A DNA stretch of 64,000 nt from contig PHTZ01000001.1 of the NCBI GenBank assembly GCA_002813285.1, positions 1,363,501 through 1,427,500 on the forward strand. The letters run 5' to 3'. The notes beneath the pieces were generated by a model, which did not search any database, was not told the DNA's origin, and saw only the letters and a list, made by a program, of their open reading frames with translations. Within the stretch, counting starts at the first letter, position 1. Every line of letters starts with the position of its first letter. This DNA comes from Flavobacteriaceae bacterium MAR_2009_75. GTDB lineage: Bacteria; Bacteroidota; Bacteroidia; Flavobacteriales; Flavobacteriaceae. The position numbers and the translations under genes are program-made. Of this stretch, positions 9,098-16,800 are shown piece by piece.

Positions 9098-9481
9098 TTA
9101 GAAATTCCACTTGACAAAGCCGTCCTTATAAACGTTATATACGTAATCTGCTTCGAACAGAAGGATAAATACCAAATAGGCTACCAAGAAAATCGGCGTC
9201 CAGACAATAGCTCTTCTCAATGCAGTTTTCTCGTCACGCAGGTGCATAAAATCCCAAGCGATGTAATATGCTTTTACTAATGTTAGAATAATGAATATCC
9301 AATTCAGCAACTTCATCCCTAAAAAGTAAGAATGGGTTAAGACATGTGGCTTATAGATACCTAATACCACCTCTACTGCCGTTACTATGGATAAGAATAT
9401 AAGTACACCCCAAATTTTTTGGGTATTGCTCTTAAATTTCAAGAGACCTCTAAAGATTTCAAGTTTCTGATCGTGTGCCAT
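9098..9481 (-). CDS. Cytochrome c oxidase subunit IV (CyoD/COX4-like, prokaryotic)
   Basis: 127-residue protein with three membrane helices (about 22-42, 53-73 and 92-114). The central motif KAYYIAWDFMHLRDE is typical of prokaryotic subunit IV proteins that assist subunit III or CuB assembly. It follows the longer subunit III gene by 38 bases and is the last gene before the terminator. Members of this family are usually about 100-120 residues, so the length is normal. Confidence 0.88.
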   Translation of the reverse strand: MAHDQKLEIFRGLLKFKSNTQKIWGVLIFLSIVTAVEVVLGIYKPHVLTHSYFLGMKLLNWIFIILTLVKAYYIAWDFMHLRDEKTALRRAIVWTPIFLVAYLVFILLFEADYVYNVYKDGFVKWNF

Positions 9482-9519
9482 TATTTCAATATTTCTTTAT
9501 AATCGTTAGACTTGATTAA

Positions 9520-10509
9520 TTAAACCAGATAGAAGAATGTGAATACAAATACCCATACCAAATCTACAAAGTGCCAGTAAAGACCAACTTTCTCTACCAT
9601 TTCGTAATGGCCTCTTCGCTCATACGTTCCTAATATAACATTGAAGAATATGATTACGTTGATGACCACCCCAGAGAAAACGTGAAAACCGTGAAAGCCG
9701 GTTATGAAGAAAAAGAAGTCCGCAAACAATCGACTACCATATTCATTTCTGACAAGATTTGCACCTTGAACTACGATTGCACCATCGTTGATTTTTTCTA
9801 AGGATTGCTCTCTGGTCAACAAAGTCTTCTCTCCTGACTTCTCACCTTCTTGCACTATTGCCTCAGTTCGTATAAGAATATTAGGATTGGCTAAAAAACC
9901 TTCTCGAACTTCATCTAAAGAAAAGCTCGGCTTAGAGCCCTCATCATAAAACCATACTCCGTTTTTGCGTTCATGCTCTGTTCTCTCACTCGGGATTATC
10001 TTAGAAAAATCGGCCAACGCAGCACGGTCACCGGTTTCAGCATCTACAAATTGAAGAATTCTACCTCCTTTGGTCTCGATAGCGCCGTAATCACCTTTAA
10101 TGAAAGTAGCCCACTCCCAAGCTTGTGAACCAACGAAGATTGCACCTCCGATAATTGTTAAGAACATATACCAGATTACGGCATTCTGCTTCATTTTATG
10201 GCCGGCATCTACCGCCAAAACCATGGTCACAGAAGACATAATCAAGATGAAGGTCATGAAAGCCACGTAGATCATGGGGTAATTTCCATGAAAAAACGGA
10301 ACGTGCGTGAACACCTCGTCCGCGATAGGCCAGGTCTCAATAAATTTAAATCTAGAAAAGCCATATGCGGCCAAAAAACCAGAAAAAGTCAAGGCATCAG
10401 AAACAATGAAAAACCACATCATCATTTTGCCATAACTTGCCCCTAGAGGTTGATTACCACCTCCCCAGACGTTTTCTTCCCCCGTACCAGTTGTTACCGT
10501 AGAATCCAT
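9520..10509 (-). CDS. Cytochrome c oxidase subunit III, long form with hydrophilic insert
   Basis: Subunit III of the heme-copper oxidase, 329 residues against about 190-260 for usual bacterial forms. The N-terminal half has helices 1-4 (from MMMWFFIVSDALTF) and the C-terminal half has the family motifs FFFFITGFHGFHVFSG and YWHFVDLVWVFVF. Between them, about residues 125-240 form a charged insert with no membrane segments; it is in frame, without stops, and of similar codon use. It probably caps the complex on one face. The gene follows the short subunit III gene by 96 bases. Confidence 0.88.
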   Translation of the reverse strand: MDSTVTTGTGEENVWGGGNQPLGASYGKMMMWFFIVSDALTFSGFLAAYGFSRFKFIETWPIADEVFTHVPFFHGNYPMIYVAFMTFILIMSSVTMVLAVDAGHKMKQNAVIWYMFLTIIGGAIFVGSQAWEWATFIKGDYGAIETKGGRILQFVDAETGDRAALADFSKIIPSERTEHERKNGVWFYDEGSKPSFSLDEVREGFLANPNILIRTEAIVQEGEKSGEKTLLTREQSLEKINDGAIVVQGANLVRNEYGSRLFADFFFFITGFHGFHVFSGVVINVIIFFNVILGTYERRGHYEMVEKVGLYWHFVDLVWVFVFTFFYLV

Positions 10510-10605
10510 TTATTATAAAGTATGGTTAAAATTTGCACAAATTTATAGTTTTCTCCCCTGAAACGAAAGCCGAATGTTAAGGAAAACCAACATTATTTTA
10601 ATTTA

Positions 10606-11187
10606 TTATCCAACGAAATACATAAAGCCCATTAAATAAACCCATAAGAGGTCTAGAAAATGCCAAAATGTAGCTCCTAAAGTTAACCCTAGGTGCTCTT
10701 GAGCCGAATACCTACCCTTTAACTGACTATATAAAACGACCGATAAAGAGATTATGCCCGCAACAACGTGAACTATATGAACCGTTGCAATCAAAAATAT
10801 ATAAGACAACTTAATATTACTTGTAGGGCCCGTAAAGTAGTAACCCTCAGCAACCATTTGAGAAAACCCGTTAAACTGCATAACAATAAAAACGACGCCT
10901 AGACCCAGAGTCACCAAAAGCCAATTAGTGGTCATCTTTGTGTTGTTCTCTTGAACTGACCTTTTAGCGAATAAATAAGTAAAACTACTAATGATTATAA
11001 CCGCCGTGCTTATAAAAAATGAAGTTGGCAGTTGAAGCTCGGCGATCCAATCTTCACGCGAACTACTCACGATATAAGCACTTGTCCACCCAGCGAAGCC
11101 CATAATCAAGCTCACAATACCGAACCAGAGCATCATTTTTTTAGCTCGGTCGTTTTTTTCCTTTAAAGTACCTTGAGTTAAATCCAT
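10606..11187 (-). CDS. Cytochrome c oxidase subunit III, short form
   Basis: 193-residue subunit III-like protein of normal size with five membrane helices. It starts MMLWFGIVSLIMGFAGW after a short basic leader and ends with TFWHFLDLLWVYLMGFMYF, the conserved last helix; IATVHIVHVVAG supplies the central histidines. A second, longer subunit III gene follows it, so the locus has two paralogues, probably forming a pair with subunit IV. It is 4 bases downstream of ctaB and clearly in the same operon. Confidence 0.88.
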   Translation of the reverse strand: MDLTQGTLKEKNDRAKKMMLWFGIVSLIMGFAGWTSAYIVSSSREDWIAELQLPTSFFISTAVIIISSFTYLFAKRSVQENNTKMTTNWLLVTLGLGVVFIVMQFNGFSQMVAEGYYFTGPTSNIKLSYIFLIATVHIVHVVAGIISLSVVLYSQLKGRYSAQEHLGLTLGATFWHFLDLLWVYLMGFMYFVG

Positions 11188-11191
11188 TAAT

Positions 11192-12091
11192 CTAAATAAA
11201 CTTATCTATTACAAAAACAATTTGCATCAGGGTAATATAGCTAACGCTTGCCAGCATTAGTTTTCTTGCGGTTACATTGTCTCGTTTCTCATAAAGTTTG
11301 AAAGCGAAAACCAGCATCACCATACCCATTAAAAATATAATTACGGCCGCAGGTACCGATAAAACTAACCTACCTGTAATACCAAAAGCTGGAACTACCG
11401 AAATAACCAACATCCATATGGTGTACATTATAATTTGTAGCGCTGTACCCTTATCCTTTTTACCGGTAGGCAACATTTTAAATCCCCCCTTTTTATAATC
11501 ATCGTCCAACATCCAACCTAAAGCCCAGAAATGAGGGAATTGCCAAAAAAACTGAATCATGAATAAAGTACCCGGCTCTATACCAAACTCATTCGTAGCG
11601 GCCACCCACCCCAACATAAAGGGAATGGCCCCAGGCAAAGCACCTACAAACACCGCTAAGGGAGTTTTGGTTTTTAACGGGGTATACAAGCTGGTGTACA
11701 AAAATATTGAGATGGCCCCGAACATAGCTGTTTTCGGGTTCAACATATACAGGGTCACGATACCCAAAATGGTCAGTAAAATAGCAATGGTCAGGGCTTG
11801 ATTTACAGACATGCGACCAGCAGGTATCGGCCTATTCTTCGTTCGATTCATCAAAGCATCGAGATCCCGCTCAATTATTTGGTTATAGGCATTCGAGGCA
11901 CCCACCATACAGTAACCACCAAAAGCCAAAAGAAAAAGAGAGAAAACATCGACCTGATAAGCCCCTAACAGATACCCCGCCAAAGACGAGAACACTACAC
12001 TGATTGCCAATCGTGCTTTGGTAATTTCCTTAAAATCGGCTATTACCAATGTCAATGTGGGATTAGAAGCCGTATTTACAGCAGTTTTCAT
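11192..12091 (-). CDS. ctaB: Protoheme IX farnesyltransferase (heme O synthase)
   Basis: Integral-membrane UbiA-family prenyltransferase that adds farnesyl to heme b to make heme O, the first step towards heme A for the oxidase. The first Asp-rich motif NQIIERDLDALMNRTKNRPIPAG is diagnostic of the heme O synthase branch, and a second region LDDDYKKGGFKMLP follows. About nine helices are present in roughly 300 residues. The start at 12091 (MKTAVN) is chosen because the promoter -7 element lies at 12110-12117, so an upstream ATG at 12112 would fall at or before the transcript start. The heme A synthase gene (ctaA) is not in the window. Confidence 0.93.
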   Translation of the reverse strand: MKTAVNTASNPTLTLVIADFKEITKARLAISVVFSSLAGYLLGAYQVDVFSLFLLAFGGYCMVGASNAYNQIIERDLDALMNRTKNRPIPAGRMSVNQALTIAILLTILGIVTLYMLNPKTAMFGAISIFLYTSLYTPLKTKTPLAVFVGALPGAIPFMLGWVAATNEFGIEPGTLFMIQFFWQFPHFWALGWMLDDDYKKGGFKMLPTGKKDKGTALQIIMYTIWMLVISVVPAFGITGRLVLSVPAAVIIFLMGMVMLVFAFKLYEKRDNVTARKLMLASVSYITLMQIVFVIDKFI

Positions 12092-12109
12092 TTTTCTTTT
12101 TTCGGACAG

Positions 12110-12140
12110 CAAAGATACGCCGCAACACCTTTTTTTGCAA
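12110..12140 (-). promoter_or_regulatory. Bacteroidota-type promoter for ctaB-cox operon
   Basis: Minus strand: TTG (12138-12140), a 20-base spacer, then TATCTTTG (12110-12117), matching the Bacteroidota consensus of a -33 TTG and -7 TAnnTTTG. The predicted transcript starts near 12103, giving a leader of about 12 bases to the ATG at 12091. Confidence 0.75.
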
Positions 12141-12193
12141 CGAATTGACCATCTTTAATATAGAGACGCCAAGCATCGGAATTATGTAGAAAG

Positions 12194-12229
12194 AAAAAAA
12201 TCCCATCTACATAGCCGTAAATGGGATTA
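12194..12229 (-). terminator. Rho-independent terminator after tonB
   Basis: On the minus strand AATCCCAT and ATGGGATT pair around a loop of about 13 bases and run into a stretch of seven T. It lies about 40 bases after the tonB stop and before the ctaB promoter. Confidence 0.8.
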
Positions 12230-12267
12230 TATATTTTGAAACACCTAACAGGTGGTACAATATGTTT

Positions 12268-12972
12268 CTACTGAAGTTTAAAGGTAATCGGAATACTAAA
12301 TGGAACCCTTACCGGTCTACCTCTTTGCTTACCTGGAGTCATTTTAGGAAGCTTACCGATAATACGAGCAGCCTCTTTTTCTAAATTCTTATCAGGACCA
12401 CGCATTCTAACGTTACCGATGCTACCGTCTTTTTGGATGGTAAACATAACACTTACCCTACCTTGAACCCCCATTTCTTGGGCAATTTCAGGATAACGGA
12501 AGTTTTTACTGATATGCTTCTGCATCATTTGTTGAAAACAAGCTCTTTTATTGGACTCGTTCTCACAACCAGGAAAAATAGGCACATCTTCAATAACCGC
12601 AAAAGGAACGTCTACATCTTCTACCTCTTCTTCAACCTCAACGTCTTCTACTTCGATAATCTCTTCTTCTTGACTCGTTTCGGTAGATTCGATAACGGTT
12701 TCTTCTACTTCCTCTTCATCTTCGACAACCTCAATAATCTCAGGTGCAGCCGGTGGCGGTGGCGGTGGAGGAGTCTTAATCTGTTCTGTCATCGGAACTT
12801 CTTCGTCCAAATCATCATCAACATTCATAGAGATATCGTAATCATTGGTCTCATCATACGTTTTCCACTCTAATGCACCATACACCAAAGCCATGGTCAG
12901 TGCCAGTCCTATAACAAAATAGAGGCTACTGTTACGGCCTACATCTGCTTTCGGATTCTTTTTCGGTTCCAT
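12268..12972 (-). CDS. TonB family energy transducer
   Basis: 234 residues. A short cytoplasmic leader is followed by one membrane helix (about residues 17-35), a long acidic and proline-rich periplasmic linker (a run of seven prolines near residue 70, then Glu/Val-rich repeats to about 120) and a C-terminal TonB domain (about 140-234). The C-terminal domain has the YPEIAQEMGVQGRVSVMFTI pattern and ends with VRVPFSIPITFKLQ. TonB couples the inner-membrane proton gradient, through ExbBD, to outer-membrane receptors. No exbBD genes are in the window. It follows the VanZ-like gene by 53 bases and ends at its own terminator. Confidence 0.93.
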   Translation of the reverse strand: MEPKKNPKADVGRNSSLYFVIGLALTMALVYGALEWKTYDETNDYDISMNVDDDLDEEVPMTEQIKTPPPPPPPAAPEIIEVVEDEEEVEETVIESTETSQEEEIIEVEDVEVEEEVEDVDVPFAVIEDVPIFPGCENESNKRACFQQMMQKHISKNFRYPEIAQEMGVQGRVSVMFTIQKDGSIGNVRMRGPDKNLEKEAARIIGKLPKMTPGKQRGRPVRVPFSIPITFKLQ

Positions 12973-13025
12973 AATATTTGATTTTAATGTTCGCTAATTT
13001 ACTTAATAATTCCTTTAAAAAGCAA

Positions 13026-13427
13026 TTAAATTTTCCATTTTAACCGCTCCACTCTAGAAAACAGAAGCTTTAACCCGAGTATACCGCCAAAAGCGCCTAA
13101 ACTATTGGCCAACGCATCAAATATATCACCCTGTCTATCAGTAGTTAATATCATTTGCAATACCTCAATAATTATACCAAACCCTATTGCCCCAAAAACA
13201 GAAATCAAAAGAGCCTTATTAAAAGGATATTTGCCTTGGCTAAGTTCTCTTATGAAAAAAGCTGCTAAAATCGAAGCCACAAAATAAAAGGTAAAATGCA
13301 CTACTTTGTCTAAATGTGGAATATTCAGGCCTGGGGTATCGGTATCTTTTAATGAAGATAAGCTCGAAAAAGTGATAAATACCATCCAGCTTATAAATGC
13401 TATAGTGTATTTTCTTTTTTTAAGCAC
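13026..13427 (-). CDS. VanZ-like family membrane protein
   Basis: About 133 residues with four predicted helices. The motif [16 protein letters not shown] and the later [10 protein letters not shown]...[20 protein letters not shown] are typical of small VanZ-like proteins, whose function is unknown. No ATG gives the first helix. The likely start is GTG at 13427 (or TTG at 13430), which overlaps the end of gcvH; a Met at residue 16 would cut the first helix. The overlap with gcvH implies co-expression. Confidence 0.82.
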   Translation of the reverse strand: MLKKRKYTIAFISWMVFITFSSLSSLKDTDTPGLNIPHLDKVVHFTFYFVASILAAFFIRELSQGKYPFNKALLISVFGAIGFGIIIEVLQMILTTDRQGDIFDALANSLGAFGGILGLKLLFSRVERLKWKI

Positions 13428-13800
13428 CAATGAGCTCCTTGTAATCGTCGGCCGACATTAGGCCTTCTACTTCAGAAGAATCGCTCATTTTGATCTTGAT
13501 CATCCAACCATCTCCGTAAGGGTCAGAATTTACGTTTTCGGGCGCGTCTTCTAAACCTTCGTTAAATTCAACGATTTCACCACTCAAGGGAAGAAATAGA
13601 TCAGAAACCGTTTTCACTGCCTCAACAGTACCAAAAACCTCTTCTTGATTTAAAGTTTCATCAAGTGTTTCCACTTCTACATATACAATATCGCCCAACT
13701 CACTCTGTGCAAAATCTGTAATACCGACCGTTGCGATATCACCTTCTATCTTAACCCACTCGTGGTCTTTCGTATATTTTAATTCTGATGGAATGTTCAT
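13420..13800 (-). CDS. gcvH: Glycine cleavage system H protein
   Basis: 126-residue lipoyl carrier of the glycine cleavage system, which shuttles the aminomethyl group between the P, T and L proteins. The lipoylated lysine is K63 in VEAVKTVSD, and the N-terminal KYTKDHEWV and C-terminal [12 protein letters not shown] motifs are present. The start is the ATG at 13800; an upstream in-frame ATG at 13851 would place the start before the promoter. The other gcv genes are not nearby, which is common in Bacteroidota. Confidence 0.96.
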   Translation of the reverse strand: MNIPSELKYTKDHEWVKIEGDIATVGITDFAQSELGDIVYVEVETLDETLNQEEVFGTVEAVKTVSDLFLPLSGEIVEFNEGLEDAPENVNSDPYGDGWMIKIKMSDSSEVEGLMSADDYKELIGA

Positions 13801-13820
13801 AATATCCTTTTTGATTGCCG

Positions 13821-13852
13821 CAAATGTAAAGGATTCCCCACCAGTTTTCAAA
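13821..13852 (-). promoter_or_regulatory. Bacteroidota-type promoter for gcvH-vanZ(-tonB)
   Basis: Minus strand: TTTG (13849-13852), a 20-base spacer, TACATTTG (13821-13828). The predicted start point is about 14 bases before the gcvH ATG at 13800, which supports that start. Confidence 0.75.
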
Positions 13853-13888
13853 AAAATATGCTAAGCGGGCAAATTCTAAGTTTTCCAT

Positions 13889-16800
13889 TTAATTTCCGAA
13901 GTTATACCTTAAGGTAAAACCACTATTAATGGTCGTTTGTGGAAAAGCGGTAGAAACTGCAAATTTCGAAAAAGAGTGGTCGTAGAAAAATAGTGCATTC
14001 AAGTTCTTCGTCAACGCATAATCTGCCGTGAACTTAATCGATAATAGGTTTTGGCCTGAGGTAATTTGATTATTGTCGATATCAAGATTTCTAATTATAG
14101 TGATGTTATCGCGTAAGGTCAAATCTGCCTTCAGATTCAAATCCCCTTTTAATCGAGTTTTATTGCCGCCGATATTGGTAACGAACTTCACATCTTTAAA
14201 GCGATAGCCAAGGCCCAAAGTATACTCATCACCATTCGTTTCTGTCATCAAGTTATTATCAAAGCTCAGTGCAAAAATACGACTACTGCGCATTTCAGCT
14301 AAAACACTGACCGAATTTTTCATTTCAAAATCGAGACGTACCAAGGGGTTGAACTCATCGTTAAGCACCACATTGTTCAATAACAAGTCTGGCATTAAAT
14401 CTTGAGTTTCCGGGTCGACTGCATTAGGCCCCAATTGAACTTTTTCTAAGTTGGTCTGAAATGAATTGATACTATATGCTGCTCTATACCCATGGCTCAC
14501 CGAAAAACGTTGGAATTTTTTCTTGAACCACTTATTGCGCATTAGACCCGTATACTTAATGTTCCAATTTGGTATAGGTATTTTTCTAAAAGCATCTAAA
14601 TTAACACGTTCGGCATCTTGACCGGTGTAGGCCGCAAAGAAAGCCGGAAGTAATACATCTTGTTGTGTCTTACCGTAACGCTCCGGGAAATTATCATCAT
14701 CAATTACGCCTTCTGATTTATTACCGCGATCGGCTTCTAATCTATTTGCGATAATAATACGATTCTCTTTAAACTCTTGAAAGGTCTCAGAGTCAAACTC
14801 ATCACTTTTGCCGAAAACCGTTCCGATCATAGAGGTTGATATACTGAAATTACCGTATTCATTGCCCAACGGATTGATATTTTGTGACCACAGGTCTACA
14901 TCGTAATTTTCTTGATAACTATTGGAATATTGACGATCCGCAGATAAATCTATAGTTAAGTCTTTAGTAGGTTGTGCAGTTGCCGTTATACTCAGCTGTT
15001 TATTCACATTTTCTATATACTGCTCGTTGAATTCATTGAAACCGATCAACCAACCTTTACGCGCGGCATCGAAACGCACATCGGCCTGACTACCGAAAAC
15101 AAAACCTAAAGAAGGTTTTAGTGACCCAACAAAGCCGACCGATTGGGTATAACCTGGCAAAACTTTACCACTACTTTCATTGTAGTTTACGTTAAGTCTT
15201 TTGACCATGGTCAATACGTCTACTGCCGTATTAAATAGCCCGCTGGTTTTACCTTTCGCTTTTTCACTTCCTTTTACAGGGTTGCCTGCCTTATCTTTTC
15301 GAACGGGCGCGGTACTTGCATTTGATTTTCCGCTGCGTTTTTTAAGCCCTATCATATCATAGAACTTCTGCATGTTCAGGTTCGCCGTTAAATTGTGGGT
15401 ACTTGCATTTTGAACCGTATTCACCGAAACTACATTCGTTGAATTTTGCTGTTCAGCAATAGCAAGGTTCAAAGCATCGCCCCCACGCTGCCAATCGAAG
15501 TTACTCGTATAGCTGTATTGAGAGTTGATAAAATCAAGCACCGGTATTTTGCTGAATGGTATTTCGTAATTAATTTCTAACTGCTGTGCATGGCGGTTAG
15601 GCTCACCTAGATCCCAAAAACCATCCCAAAGTCCTAAAGTCTGATCAATTTCAGAATTAGGATTTGATGGATCTTCCAGGTAATTGCGAACAATATGATT
15701 GTTGCTTGCAGACATATTTACTCGCAATGATTTGGTCAGGCTGTAATTAACGGCATACTGCCAATTGAACAAATAGTTACGCTGGCGAAGGGTTGGCAGT
15801 TCTAATTTATCAACACCCTCTTCTACAACATCTCTAAAACGCTGTTGATTGAACTGTCGGTCGAAATTAGAATTCACCGATACGCTGGTAGGTAAAAGGT
15901 TTAGGTTCAATTCTTTTAACCATTGCAAATATCTACCCGTAAAAAGGGAATCATTTTTTGCGAACGGAGCCACTTCAAGAGGCTCGAAGTTGTGATTATA
16001 GACCATACCGGCCAACACGCTCTTATCTTCTAGAGCGGCGATTTCAAAATCTCTATGATTGGTTTCATTATAAGAATAGTTAAAGGTGAAATTCTCTATG
16101 TCGTAAAAATTAGCCTCAGCTTCTTCTCCCCTATCTTTTCTGACGCCGATTAAATTCAGACTGGTTCTTTTGGTATAATCTTCAGCCTGTGCCTGAATAT
16201 CGTCTGCTGTTTCTGCTGTTTCGGCAGCATCAATTCTATCTTGCAACTTCAGGTCATCGTAAACAGGATCGAACTCAGGAGTAATCAACGCTTCGGAAAT
16301 ACCGTAGTTGAACGGAATTTGAATTCCCCAACTGGGTGGAAGCAACTGACCTACATTCACGTTCGTTACCAAATCGTAAGTTATTGCGTCTTCTCTAGCT
16401 CTTTCATTTGGCATTTGATCAATAGAACCAAAACCGGAAGTACTCGTGCTTCCGGTAGCGGAAACATTCGCGAAATCAGCAATATTGGCATCAACTGCCG
16501 CTATAGCTGCCCAACCCCCTTCATTATCAAGGCCGGCTAAACGAAGCTCGTTGAACCAAACTTCACCACGTGCAGGAAGAGCACTCACGTTCTTTACCCC
16601 AACCATCATACTACGAATACTACCCAAAGATGGATTACCTTTAATTCCGATTCTAAGTGTTCCCGGGGTTCTTGGTGCAAACTCATCGACTGCGACCACT
16701 TCTCCACTAATCACTTCAAAGTAGCGTATTTCGCTGAGGTCGCTTCCGGTTATCCAGACAGATTTGACTTTGTTCAAATCATCTAAGATTACTTCCATTT

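Noticed and set aside
12433-12873. 146-codon plus-strand frame rich in F, L, N and R opposite tonB
   Set aside because: It is the complement of the Glu/Pro-rich TonB linker; its composition is explained by that low-complexity DNA.
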